The notes: generated by a model not told the origin, from the letters alone. A stretch of DNA of 21,486 nucleotides from DASTQL01 sp035761805 (GCA_035761805.1 DASTQL010000011.1:1-21486); one strand, 5' to 3'; numbered from the stretch's first letter, positions 7,537 to 15,341 are shown. Translations and numbers: made by a program.

Positions 7537-8142
7537 GTGACCACGGCTCCCACGACTCCGGCCTCGCTGCGAGACCGCAAGAAGATCCGGACCCGCAGGC
7601 TGCTGCAGGAGCACGCCCTGCGCCTCTTCGCCGACCGCGGCTACGCCGGGACCACGGTCGAGGACATCGCCGCCGCCGCCGACGTCTCGCCGCGGACCTT
7701 CTTCCGCTACTTCGCCTCCAAGGAAGCCGTGGTGCTGGAGGACGAGTACGACCCGCTGCTCTTCGAGCGGATGCGCCGGATCGACCCGCGCGAGCCGCCG
7801 GTCGGGGCGATGCGCCGGATCATCGCGTCCTTGCTGCCCGACATCTACGCGGAGGACCGCGACCGCATCCTGGCCCGCAGCCGGCTCGTCTACGGCACGC
7901 CGGAGCTGGCCTCGGCCGTGAACGGCCAGCTCACCGGCTTCGAGCGGCTGCTGGCCGGGACGCTGGCCGAGGTGCACGGCCGGGCGCCCGACGACCTCGA
8001 GGCCCGCGTCGTGGCGGCGGTCTCCGTCGCCGCGATGCGCTGCGCCATCGAGCAGTGGGTCGCCGCCGACGGCGCACCCGACCTGGGCGGGCTGCTCGAC
8101 CAGGCCTTCGACGTCGTCGAGCGGGGGCTGACGCTGGGCTGA
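7537..8142 (+). CDS. TetR/AcrR family transcriptional regulator
   Basis: A 201-residue TetR-family repressor. The N-terminal helix-turn-helix is classic: RRLLQEHALRLFADRGYAGTT, then VEDIAAAADVSPRTFFRYFASKEAVV (about residues 39-66). The remaining alpha-helical part (residues 70-200) is the ligand-binding and dimerisation domain. GTG 7537 is the only sensible start and fits a leaderless transcript. It is divergent from the MMPL exporter gene with 101 nt between the two start codons, an arrangement that usually means the regulator represses the transporter and itself until a substrate of the pump binds. The regulator family is certain; target and ligand are inferred from position. Confidence 0.92.
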   Translation: MTTAPTTPASLRDRKKIRTRRLLQEHALRLFADRGYAGTTVEDIAAAADVSPRTFFRYFASKEAVVLEDEYDPLLFERMRRIDPREPPVGAMRRIIASLLPDIYAEDRDRILARSRLVYGTPELASAVNGQLTGFERLLAGTLAEVHGRAPDDLEARVVAAVSVAAMRCAIEQWVAADGAPDLGGLLDQAFDVVERGLTLG

Positions 8143-8153
8143 GCCGGCCCTCG

Positions 8154-8170
8154 TGACGCCGCATGCGTCA
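8154..8170. terminator. Short hairpin between convergent genes
   Basis: TGACGC (8154-8159) and GCGTCA (8165-8170) are perfect inverted arms around a five-base loop. The right arm contains the stop codon of the minus-strand gene. It is the only structure between the two convergent genes, so a weak shared terminator is the simplest reading. Confidence 0.3.
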
Positions 8171-9019
8171 GTCCATCCCCCACCCGGGTGGAGGTTCGGG
8201 CTCGGGCAGTGCATCCCCGTCGTGCCACGGCCTCCGGCCGCGGGCCATCGCCCGGACGGCATCGGTGCCGCGGACGCGCGCCTGCACCGCGCCTCCCGCG
8301 ACGCGGCGGGCGAGGCGATCCAGGGGAAGGGGCGCGGCCGAGGCCACCAGCACGAGATTGCCCCGGCGACGACCGCGCAGCACACCAGGCTCGGTCACCA
8401 GTGCGACCTGCGGGTAGACCGACAGCAGCGTCGCCATCTCACCCGCCGCCCACGGGAAGGGCGCCTTGTCGGCGACGTTGAGGAGGTACGTCCCACCGGG
8501 GCGCAGCACGCGGAGCACGTCGCTCGCGCACTGGGCGGTCACCAGGTGGCCCGGCACGGCGGTGCCGACGAAGACGTCGCGGACCACCACGTCCTGCGAC
8601 CCGGCCGGCAGCTCCGCGAGCCCGGCGCGGGCGTCCAGGACGCGGACCCTCAGTCCCCGTACCCCGCGGAGCGGGAGCGCGCGCCGCACCAGCTCCACAA
8701 GCGCGCCGTCCACCTCGTAGACGACCTGCCGCGATCCCGGCCTGGTCGCCGCGACGTAGCGGGCCAGGGTCGCCGCGCCACCACCGAGGTGGGTGACCGC
8801 GAGCGGCGCACCCGCGGTTGCGAGCAGGTCGACCGCGTCGCCGAGCCACCGGACGTACTCGAACTCCAGCCTGGTCGGGTCGTCGAGGTCGACGTGCGAG
8901 GTGGGCATGCCGTCCAGCAGCAGGGTCCAGCCGGCCGACCCGGTGTCGTCGCGGACGAGCTCGGCCGTGCCGAAGTCGACCCGGTGCAGCGCGCCCGGCT
9001 CACGTCGGCGGCGGCCCAC
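8168..9019 (-). CDS. Spermidine synthase-like / class I SAM-dependent enzyme
   Basis: A 283-residue protein of the spermidine-synthase-like Rossmann family. The nucleotide-binding loop is VTHLGGGAATLARY (about residues 75-88), followed by the acidic strand end YEVDGALVEL (101-110), VRVLDARAGL (126-133) and SQDVVVRDVFVG (141-152), the order found in spermidine synthases. Many actinobacterial members lack polyamine function and their substrates are unknown, so the enzymatic role is open. GTG 9019 was chosen because GGGGGAG lies 6 nt upstream; the alternative ATG 9064 lacks such a site. The start overlaps the end of the preceding kinase-like gene by 20 bp, so the two are very probably translated from one mRNA. 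Confidence 0.82.
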   Translation of the reverse strand: MGRRRREPGALHRVDFGTAELVRDDTGSAGWTLLLDGMPTSHVDLDDPTRLEFEYVRWLGDAVDLLATAGAPLAVTHLGGGAATLARYVAATRPGSRQVVYEVDGALVELVRRALPLRGVRGLRVRVLDARAGLAELPAGSQDVVVRDVFVGTAVPGHLVTAQCASDVLRVLRPGGTYLLNVADKAPFPWAAGEMATLLSVYPQVALVTEPGVLRGRRRGNLVLVASAAPLPLDRLARRVAGGAVQARVRGTDAVRAMARGRRPWHDGDALPEPEPPPGWGMD

Positions 9020-9968
9020 CCAGCTCCCCCAGCCAGCCGGGCACCGACGGCCACCACTCGGCACGCGCGTCCCCGTCGACGCCGATCAGGGCACGCCGCC
9101 AGGCCAGGGCCCGGCCCACGGGAGCGACGGCGACCGCCAGCGCGGCGAGCCGGCGGAGGTCTTCGGAGCTGTGGTCTGCCGTCCACGGCTCCAGGTAGGC
9201 GTCGCGCAGGCGGAGGAGTCCGGGGTCGTCCGGCGCCAGCTCCCACCGGTGGGCGATCGACCGCAGCGTCACGAGCAAGGTCGAGAACGGGTGCGCGATC
9301 GCGGTGTCACCCCAGTCGATCACCCGGAAACCGTCGGCCGAGCAGAGCACGTTCCCATCGTGCAGGTCGTCGTGCTGGACCGTGGCCGGGACTCCGCCTG
9401 CGGCCAGCTCACGGCACCACTGCGCGTAGGGCTCCTGCAGGGCGCGGAGGCGGTTCAGGTCGCCCTGGTCGAGCCCGTCGGTGACCTTCCGGTCGGCCAG
9501 CAGCCCGCCGAGCAGCTCCGGTAACGCCTCCGGTCGGACCTCGGGCACGCCGAGGAAGACCAGCCGGTTCACCTCCGGTGTCGCGGCTCGTTGCAGCTCC
9601 GCGTAGGCCGGCAGGACCTGCTCCCACTCCTCGTACCGCGGCTCGGCATCGAGCCTGTCGCGCAGCCGTTCGCCGGCGTCGGGCAGCAACGCCCACGCCC
9701 GTTCCGTGTCCAGGGCCAGGGGTGCCGGGACGAGCGGGGAGAGCCGGGCGAGCTCGTGGACCAGCCGGGGCTCGAACGACGTCCCGGGGCCGTTGGCCTT
9801 GAGCCAGACGGGTCCGGCGGTGGTCGGGGCACGCAGCGCCGTCGACCACGGCTGGGCGTGCGGTTGCTCCCAGCGGCCGGTGACCGGTCGGCGGACCTCG
9901 GCCAGCCGGGTCTCCGCCCATTCCTGGACGGTGGCGCGCCAGGACGGGTCGGTCCAGGTCGAGCGCAC
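9000..9968 (-). CDS. Aminoglycoside phosphotransferase-like (APH) kinase family protein
   Basis: A 322-residue small-molecule kinase of the APH/choline-kinase fold. The catalytic loop is QHDDLHDGN (about residues 198-206, matching HxDxHxxN) and the metal-binding motif is VIDWGD (216-221). VWLKANGPG near residue 57 may supply the ATP-binding lysine. The acceptor is unknown; most chromosomal members of this type are not resistance enzymes. GTG 9968 was chosen because the upstream frame runs into the divergent ligase gene and because TACGGT (9980-9975) is placed exactly six bases before it, consistent with a leaderless mRNA; a matching -35 box is poor. It shares an operon with the spermidine-synthase-like gene through a 20-bp overlap. 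Confidence 0.83.
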   Translation of the reverse strand: MRSTWTDPSWRATVQEWAETRLAEVRRPVTGRWEQPHAQPWSTALRAPTTAGPVWLKANGPGTSFEPRLVHELARLSPLVPAPLALDTERAWALLPDAGERLRDRLDAEPRYEEWEQVLPAYAELQRAATPEVNRLVFLGVPEVRPEALPELLGGLLADRKVTDGLDQGDLNRLRALQEPYAQWCRELAAGGVPATVQHDDLHDGNVLCSADGFRVIDWGDTAIAHPFSTLLVTLRSIAHRWELAPDDPGLLRLRDAYLEPWTADHSSEDLRRLAALAVAVAPVGRALAWRRALIGVDGDARAEWWPSVPGWLGELGGPPPT

Positions 9969-10037
9969 GGGGAGACCGTACGCGGGTCCGGCCCAGACGT
10001 CGTCGGGCGCCTCGGTCCGGCGTGGTGGGATGGTCCG

Positions 10038-11027
10038 GTGCCCACGCACGGCGACGGCGACCCCCTCCCTGCACCCGGCTCGCTCGCGCCGATGCTGGCC
10101 ACGGCCGGCCAGCTCCCCACCGACGACGAGCCGGGCCGGTGGGCGTACGAGATGAAGTGGGACGGCGTGCGGGCGCTCGTGCACGTCGGGGGTGGCGACC
10201 TGCACGTGGTGAGCCGTTCACTTCGCGACGTGACGGCCAGCTATCCGGAGCTGCGCGGCCTGGCGTCCACGGTCGACGTGCCGTGCGTGCTGGACGGCGA
10301 GGTCGTGGCCGTCGACGACCGGGGCCGGCCCAGCTTCTCCGTGCTGCAGCGGCGGATGCACGTACGGGCGCCCGGTACGGCGTTGGTGCGCGAGGTGCCC
10401 GTGTCCCTGCTGCTCTTCGACGTCCTGCACGTCGATCGTCGGTCGCTGCTCAGATGCACGTACGACGAGCGACGGGACATGCTTGGCGAGATGGTGCCCG
10501 CCGGAGGCCGCTGGGCGGTGCCGCCGGTCTTCGAGGGTGATGGGCCGGCGGCCCTGGAGACGAGCGCCGCGCAGGGTCTCGAGGGGGTGGTCGCCAAGCG
10601 GCGGTCCAGCGTCTACGAGCCCGGGCGGCGCAGCCGGGCATGGGTCAAGGTCAAGAACCTGCGCACCCAGGAGGTGGTCATCGGCGGGTGGCGGCCGGGT
10701 GCCGGCAGCCGCGAGGGCGGTCTGGGGTCACTGCTGCTCGGGGTGTCGGACGCCGGCGGGCTGAGGTACGTGGGGCACGTCGGGACCGGCTTCGACCGCG
10801 CGGCCCTCGAGGACCTGATGACCAGGCTGCGACCGCTGGAGCGCCCCGACTCGCCGTTCAGCGTCCCGCTGCCCCGGCTGCACTCGCGCGATGCCCGGTG
10901 GACCGAACCGCAGCTGGTCGGCGAGGTGGCCTACGGGGAGCGGACGCCCGACGGGCTGCTCCGCCACCCGGTGTGGCGTGGGCTGCGGCCGGACAAGGCA
11001 CCCGCCGAGGTCGTCGACGAGCCCTGA
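10038..11027 (+). CDS. ATP-dependent DNA ligase, LigD ligase-domain type, stand-alone
   Basis: A 329-residue ATP-dependent DNA ligase sealing nicks or ends by a lysyl-AMP intermediate. Motif I is YEMKWDGVRAL with the nucleophile at Lys40; then SRSLRD (motif Ia), DGEVVAVD, LLFDVLHVD (motif III, 126-133), EGVVAKR (motif IV, 182-188) and WVKVKN (motif V, 202-207). The OB domain follows (QEVVIGGWRPG, LRYVGHVGTGF) and ends with RGLRPDK (motif VI). Sequence style matches the C-terminal ligase domain of the bacterial end-joining protein LigD, but no polymerase or phosphoesterase domain is attached and no Ku gene is nearby. GTG 10038 follows GGTGGGA by 7 nt; ATG 10092 is possible but would remove much of the N-terminus. 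The gene is divergent from the kinase-like gene. Confidence 0.93.
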   Translation: MPTHGDGDPLPAPGSLAPMLATAGQLPTDDEPGRWAYEMKWDGVRALVHVGGGDLHVVSRSLRDVTASYPELRGLASTVDVPCVLDGEVVAVDDRGRPSFSVLQRRMHVRAPGTALVREVPVSLLLFDVLHVDRRSLLRCTYDERRDMLGEMVPAGGRWAVPPVFEGDGPAALETSAAQGLEGVVAKRRSSVYEPGRRSRAWVKVKNLRTQEVVIGGWRPGAGSREGGLGSLLLGVSDAGGLRYVGHVGTGFDRAALEDLMTRLRPLERPDSPFSVPLPRLHSRDARWTEPQLVGEVAYGERTPDGLLRHPVWRGLRPDKAPAEVVDEP

Positions 11028-11060
11028 TCGCGAGCGGCACACGGTGATCTCACGCATGGC

Positions 11061-11090
11061 TTGACACAGTGGGGCTAATTTTATTAGCTT
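11061..11090 (+). promoter_or_regulatory. Strong promoter of the hydrolase-tetR operon, leaderless
   Basis: A perfect TTGACA -35 box (11061-11066), an 18-nt spacer and TAGCTT (11085-11090). The predicted transcription start at 11097 is next to ATG 11098, and there is no ribosome binding site. This AT-rich patch stands out from the surrounding GC-rich DNA. Confidence 0.65.
11074..11088. promoter_or_regulatory. 15-bp palindromic operator overlapping the -10 box
   Basis: GCTAATTTTATTAGC has perfect 6-bp arms around a 3-bp centre and overlaps the spacer and -10 box of the hydrolase promoter. Size, symmetry and position are typical of a TetR-family operator. The second gene of the operon encodes a TetR protein, so autoregulation is the natural inference. 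Confidence 0.6.
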
Positions 11091-11097
11091 CTTGGCT

Positions 11098-11913
11098 ATG
11101 GCCACGAGCCGATACCTCGACCGCCCTGAGGGGCGCATCGCCTACGACCTCCACGGCGACAGCGGACCGCTGGTCGTCTGCATCCCCGGAATCGGCGACC
11201 TGCGGTCGACCTTCGGCGCGCTGACCACCCGGCTGACCGCCGAGGGCTACCGGGTCGCCTCCATGGACCTGCGCGGCCACGGCGACAGCGACACCACCTT
11301 CGATCGGTACGACGACGTCGCCACGGGTGAGGACGCCCTGGCCCTGGTCGAGCACCTCGGGCCTGGACCCGCCCTGCTCGTCGGTAACTCGATGGGCGCG
11401 GGGGCCGCTGCCTGGGCCGCCGCGGAGCGACCCGACCGGGTCGCGGGCATCGCGCTGCTCGCCCCATTCGTCCGGGACGGGGACCGGGGCCGGCTGTCCG
11501 TGCTCGCCTTCCGCCTCATGCTCACCCGCCCGTGGGGGCCCCGCGCCTGGGACTGGTGGTTCTCCCGCCTCCACGTCACCCGACCCGCCGGGCTCGACGC
11601 CCGGCTGCGCGCCGTGCACGATGCCCTCGCCCGCCCGGGACGGTGGCAGGCGTTCGCCGCCACCACCCGTACCAGCCACGCGCCGGTCGAAGCTCGTCTC
11701 GGCGAGATCGACGCCCCTGCCCTGGTGGTGATGGGGGAGAAGGACCCCGACTGGCCCGACCCCGCTGAGGAAGCCGAGGCCATCGCCGGCCTGATCGCCG
11801 ACGCCTCGGTCACCCTGATCCCCCACGTGGGGCACTACCCACAGGTCGAGCGACCCGAGGTGGTCGGACCGCTCGTCGCCGACTTCGCCGGCTCAGCCTT
11901 CGCCCGTGCCTAG
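11098..11913 (+). CDS. Alpha/beta hydrolase
   Basis: A 271-residue alpha/beta-fold hydrolase, cytoplasmic, probably an esterase or related enzyme of unknown substrate. The oxyanion region is CIPGIGDLRSTF, the DLRGHGDSD segment is characteristic of this fold, the nucleophile is Ser98 in VGNSMG, the acid is likely Asp216 in GEKDPDWPDP and the base His246 in PHVGHYPQ, so the triad is complete. ATG 11098 is preferred over TTG 11092 because it coincides with the predicted transcription start. The gene overlaps the following TetR gene by 8 bp, so enzyme and regulator are made together. Such pairs often handle a compound that is also the regulator's ligand. Confidence 0.92.
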   Translation: MATSRYLDRPEGRIAYDLHGDSGPLVVCIPGIGDLRSTFGALTTRLTAEGYRVASMDLRGHGDSDTTFDRYDDVATGEDALALVEHLGPGPALLVGNSMGAGAAAWAAAERPDRVAGIALLAPFVRDGDRGRLSVLAFRLMLTRPWGPRAWDWWFSRLHVTRPAGLDARLRAVHDALARPGRWQAFAATTRTSHAPVEARLGEIDAPALVVMGEKDPDWPDPAEEAEAIAGLIADASVTLIPHVGHYPQVERPEVVGPLVADFAGSAFARA

Positions 11914-12487
11914 GGCCGGGCTGACGCCCGACGTGGTCGTCGCCGAGGCCGCGGCGGTGGCCGACGAGTCGGGCTACGAGCGTCTCACCCTCGCCGCGGT
12001 CGCCTGCCGCCTCGGCGTGGCGCTCCCCAGCCTGTACAAGCACGTGCGAGGACTCGGCGGGCTCCAGACCGGTCTGGCCACACTCGCCGTACGCGAGCTC
12101 GGCGACGTCCTCACCAGGGCCGCCGTCGGCCGCTCGGGACGCGACGCCCTCGTCGCCGTCGCCGCCGCCTACCGCTCGTACGTGCTCGCCCACCCCGGCC
12201 GGTATGCCGCGACCGTACGGGCGGCGCGGCCGGAGGACCTCGACCACAAGGGTGCCAGCGACGAGGTGCTGCGAACGGTACTGGCCGTGCTCCGCTCGTA
12301 CGGGCTGGAGGGCGGCGACGCCGTCGACGCCGCTCGGACCCTGCGCAGCGCCCTGCACGGCTTCGCCTCGCTGGAGGTGGCCGGCGGCTTCGGGTTGCCG
12401 CGCGACGTGGACCGAAGCTTCGACCGCATGGTCGCCGCCCTCGACGTCGCCCTGCGCTCCTGGCCGTCGACGCCACCCGACCGATGA
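11906..12487 (+). CDS. TetR family transcriptional regulator
   Basis: A 193-residue TetR-type regulator. The helix-turn-helix is LTLAAVACRLGVALPSLYKHVRG (about residues 27-49). The C-terminal part, with AYRSYVLAHPGRYAATVRAA and ALHGFASLEVAGGFGL, resembles the WHG-containing TetR C-terminal subfamily. GTG 11906 overlaps the hydrolase stop codon, indicating translational coupling. The palindrome at 11074-11088 in the operon promoter is the likely binding site, making this an autoregulated enzyme/regulator pair. Confidence 0.9.
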   Translation: MPRAGLTPDVVVAEAAAVADESGYERLTLAAVACRLGVALPSLYKHVRGLGGLQTGLATLAVRELGDVLTRAAVGRSGRDALVAVAAAYRSYVLAHPGRYAATVRAARPEDLDHKGASDEVLRTVLAVLRSYGLEGGDAVDAARTLRSALHGFASLEVAGGFGLPRDVDRSFDRMVAALDVALRSWPSTPPDR

Positions 12488-12548
12488 GTTCGGGGCGGCG
12501 CCCCGGTCTCTCAGGTGACACGACGTGACGACCGACAGGAGACAGACC

Positions 12549-12941
12549 GTGCTGGCAGACGCCCCTACCTTCAGCAGCTTCGCCGTCGACGACGTCGCCA
12601 AGGCGCGCGACTTCTACTCCGACACCCTGGGCCTGCGGGTCACCGAGGTGCCGGACATGGGACCGCTGCTCACCCTCCACCTGGCGGGCGGGCACGACGT
12701 CATGCTCTACGAGAAGTCGGACTTCAGCCCGGCCACGTACACCGTGCTCAACTTCGAGGTCGACGACATCGACGCCACGGTCGACCACCTGGCCGGTCGC
12801 GGGGTCGCGTTCGAGCGCTACGACGGCTTCGAGCAGGACGACAAGGGAATCGCCCGCGACCCGGTGGGTCCGGCGATCGCGTGGTTCACCGACCCGGCCG
12901 GCAACATCCTCGCCGTGCTCGAGGGTGGGGGCCGCACCTAG
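12549..12941 (+). CDS. VOC/glyoxalase superfamily protein
   Basis: A 130-residue vicinal-oxygen-chelate protein made of two beta-alpha-beta-beta-beta modules: FSSFAVDDVAKARDFYSDTLGLRV, then YTVLNFEVDDIDATVDHLAGRGV and WFTDPAGNILAVLE. It could be a dioxygenase, glyoxalase-like or binding protein; the family does not fix the reaction. GTG 12549 is chosen because AGGAG (12537-12541) lies 7 nt upstream; GTG 12525 is in frame but has no such site. It follows the TetR gene by about 60 nt in the same direction and may be a third member of that operon, though it may also have its own promoter. Confidence 0.88.
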   Translation: MLADAPTFSSFAVDDVAKARDFYSDTLGLRVTEVPDMGPLLTLHLAGGHDVMLYEKSDFSPATYTVLNFEVDDIDATVDHLAGRGVAFERYDGFEQDDKGIARDPVGPAIAWFTDPAGNILAVLEGGGRT

Positions 12942-12997
12942 CCGCGGCGGCTCGGACCGTCGCATCCCCCCAGGGTGACCGCCGACCCGGGCAGAAC

Positions 12998-13010
12998 GGG
13001 CACTAGTCCC
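12998..13010. promoter_or_regulatory. Possible DevR/DosR-like box upstream of the pfl operon
   Basis: The near-palindrome GGGCACTAGTCCC, read on the minus strand as GGGACTAGTGCCC, matches about 10 of 14 positions of the mycobacterial DevR/DosR core GGGACTWWAGTCCC. It lies 60 nt upstream of the pflB start. DevR-type regulators switch on genes under low oxygen, fitting the downstream genes, but the match is imperfect and no such regulator is in this window. Confidence 0.3.
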
Positions 13011-13069
13011 TGTCCCCCGTCCCCTCGCGACCGGCACGATGCTGGTGCAGGGAGCGAGGAGGACAGCCC

Positions 13070-15328
13070 ATGGTGACCACGCCGGAGCACGCCGCGACCG
13101 CACAGGGACCCGACGCCTGGCGCGGCTTCCGAGGCCATGGCTGGCGCGACGCCGTCGACGTCCGAGGGTTCATCGTCGACAACTACGCGCCGTACGAGGG
13201 CGGGTCCGACTTCCTGGTCGGACCGACCGTCCGTACCAAGGAGGTCTGGGCGCGGCTGCTCGACCTCATGGCGGTGGAGCGCGAGCGCGGCGTCCTCGAC
13301 GTCGACACCCACACCCCGTCGACGATCACGTCGCACGCGCCCGGCCACATCGAGGGCGAGATCGTCGTCGGCCTGCAGACGGACGGCCCGTTGAAGCGCG
13401 CGATCATGCCCAACGGCGGCTGGCGGGTGGTCGAGAACGGCCTGCGCGCCTACGGCTACGAGCCCGACCCCGAGGTCAGGAAGATCTTCACGAGTTACCG
13501 CAAGACACACAACGACGGGGTGTTCGACGCGTACACCGCGCCGATCAGGGCCGCCCGCCAGAGCGGTGTCATCACCGGCCTGCCCGACGCCTACGGGCGG
13601 GGCCGGATCATCGGCGACTACCGACGGCTCGCCCTCTACGGGCTGGACCGGCTGGTCGAGGCCAAGCACCAGGAGCGGGCGGCGCTCGACGACGCCTTCT
13701 CCACCGACGCGGTCATCCGCGATCGCGAAGAGCTCGCCGAGCAGATCCGTGCCCTCGAGGAGCTGCGCCAGATGGCCGCCACGTACGGCATCGACGTCGC
13801 GCAGCCGGCCCGGACGGCGTACGAGGCCGTGCAGTGGCTCTACCTCGCCTACCTCGCCGCGGTGAAGGAGCAGAACGGCGCGGCCATGTCGCTGGGCCGG
13901 GTCAGCACGTTCCTCGACGTCTACCTCGAGCGCGACCTGGCGGAGGGGCGGCTCACCGAGGAGCAGGCTCAGGAGCTGGTCGACGACTTCGTGATCAAGC
14001 TGCGCATCGTCCGCTTCCTTCGCACGCCCGAGTACGACGCCCTCTTCTCCGGCGACCCCACTTGGGTGACCGAGTCGATCGGTGGCATGGGGCTCGACGG
14101 ACGCACCCTGGTGAGCCGCACGTCGTTCCGCTTCCTCCAGACGCTCTACAACCTGGGCCCGGCGCCGGAGCCCAACCTCACCGTCTTCTGGTCGCCGGCG
14201 CTGCCCGAGGGCTTCAAGCGCTTCGCCGCCAAGGTGTCCGTCGACACCAGCGCGATCCAGTACGAGAACGACGAGCTGATGCGGCCGCGCTTCGGCGACG
14301 ACACGGCGATCGCCTGCTGCGTATCGGCGATGCCGGTGGGCAAGCAGATGCAGTTCTTCGGCGCGCGGGTCAACCTCGCCAAGACCCTGCTGTACGCGAT
14401 CAACGGCGGCCGCGACGAGGTCAGCGGCAAGCAGGTCGGGCCCACCCGGCCGCCAGTCGACGGCGACATGCTCGACTACGACGACGTGACGGCCCGGCTC
14501 GACGGCTTCATGGAGTGGCTGGCCGAGACCTACGTCAACGCGCTCAACGTCATCCACTACATGCACGACAAGTACGCGTACGAGCGGGTGGAGATGGCGC
14601 TGCACGACTACGCGCCGCACCGCACGCTGGCCTGCGGCATCGCCGGCCTGTCAGTGGCCGCCGACTCCTTGTCGGCCATCAGGTACGCGACCGTGCGGCC
14701 CGTCCGCGACGAGACCGGCCTGGTCGTGGACTACGAGGTCGACGGCCAGTTCCCCACGTACGGCAACAACGACGACCGAGTCGATCAGATCGCCGTACGG
14801 CTGGTGGAGACCTTCATGGAGAAGGTCCGGCACTACCCGGCGTACCGCGACGCCCAGCACACGCAGTCGGTGCTCACCATCACCAGCAACGTGGTCTACG
14901 GCAAACACACCGGCAACACGCCGGACGGTCGCCGCGCGGGTGAGCCCTTCGCACCCGGCGCGAACCCGATGCACGGGCGTGACCACAAGGGCCTGGTGGC
15001 GGCGGCGCTGTCCGTGGCCAAGCTGCCGTACGACGACGCCGAGGACGGGATCTCGCTGACCGCCTCGGTGATGCCCGGAACGCTCGGTCGTACCGAGGAC
15101 GAGCGCATCAGCACGCTGGTCGGGATCCTCGACGGGTACATGGTCTCCGACGGGTTCCACATGAACGTCAACGTGCTCAACCGCGAGACGCTCGTGGAAG
15201 CCATGGAACACCCGGAGAAGTACCCGCAGCTGACCATCCGGGTGTCGGGCTACGCGGTGAACTTCGTCCGGCTGACGCGCGAGCAGCAGCACGACGTCAT
15301 CAACCGCACCTTCCACATGAACCTCTGA
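13070..15328 (+). CDS. pflB: Pyruvate formate-lyase (formate C-acetyltransferase)
   Basis: Glycyl-radical enzyme converting pyruvate and CoA to acetyl-CoA and formate under anaerobic conditions, 752 residues (the E. coli enzyme is 760). The adjacent catalytic cysteines are Cys416-Cys417 in AIACCVSAM, the hallmark separating true pyruvate formate-lyase from other glycyl-radical enzymes, and the radical glycine is Gly727 in RVSGYAVNF near the C-terminus. Substrate-site segments such as TPSTITSHAPGHI and the FGDDTAIACC region are intact. ATG 13070 has GAGGAGG about 7 nt upstream. The activase gene begins 13 nt after the stop, so the two form one operon. No formate transporter or formate dehydrogenase gene is visible here. 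Confidence 0.97.
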   Translation: MVTTPEHAATAQGPDAWRGFRGHGWRDAVDVRGFIVDNYAPYEGGSDFLVGPTVRTKEVWARLLDLMAVERERGVLDVDTHTPSTITSHAPGHIEGEIVVGLQTDGPLKRAIMPNGGWRVVENGLRAYGYEPDPEVRKIFTSYRKTHNDGVFDAYTAPIRAARQSGVITGLPDAYGRGRIIGDYRRLALYGLDRLVEAKHQERAALDDAFSTDAVIRDREELAEQIRALEELRQMAATYGIDVAQPARTAYEAVQWLYLAYLAAVKEQNGAAMSLGRVSTFLDVYLERDLAEGRLTEEQAQELVDDFVIKLRIVRFLRTPEYDALFSGDPTWVTESIGGMGLDGRTLVSRTSFRFLQTLYNLGPAPEPNLTVFWSPALPEGFKRFAAKVSVDTSAIQYENDELMRPRFGDDTAIACCVSAMPVGKQMQFFGARVNLAKTLLYAINGGRDEVSGKQVGPTRPPVDGDMLDYDDVTARLDGFMEWLAETYVNALNVIHYMHDKYAYERVEMALHDYAPHRTLACGIAGLSVAADSLSAIRYATVRPVRDETGLVVDYEVDGQFPTYGNNDDRVDQIAVRLVETFMEKVRHYPAYRDAQHTQSVLTITSNVVYGKHTGNTPDGRRAGEPFAPGANPMHGRDHKGLVAAALSVAKLPYDDAEDGISLTASVMPGTLGRTEDERISTLVGILDGYMVSDGFHMNVNVLNRETLVEAMEHPEKYPQLTIRVSGYAVNFVRLTREQQHDVINRTFHMNL

Positions 15329-15341
15329 GGACGCCGAGCCT

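Noticed and set aside
5393..7540. 715-codon plus-strand open frame opposite the MMPL gene
   Set aside because: Composition is Asp/Arg/His/Gln-rich with no domain; it exists only because high third-position GC removes stops on the opposite strand.
9000..9968. Aminoglycoside resistance gene
   Set aside because: Only the general kinase motifs are present; chromosomal APH-fold proteins of this kind usually have other or unknown substrates and there is no mobile context.
12938..14620. 560-codon minus-strand open frame opposite pflB
   Set aside because: Antisense shadow of a fully intact glycyl-radical enzyme; no motif or ribosome site.
13070..15328. Glycyl-radical diol dehydratase or choline lyase instead of pyruvate formate-lyase
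   Set aside because: Two adjacent catalytic cysteines and E. coli-like length and motif positions are diagnostic for pyruvate formate-lyase.
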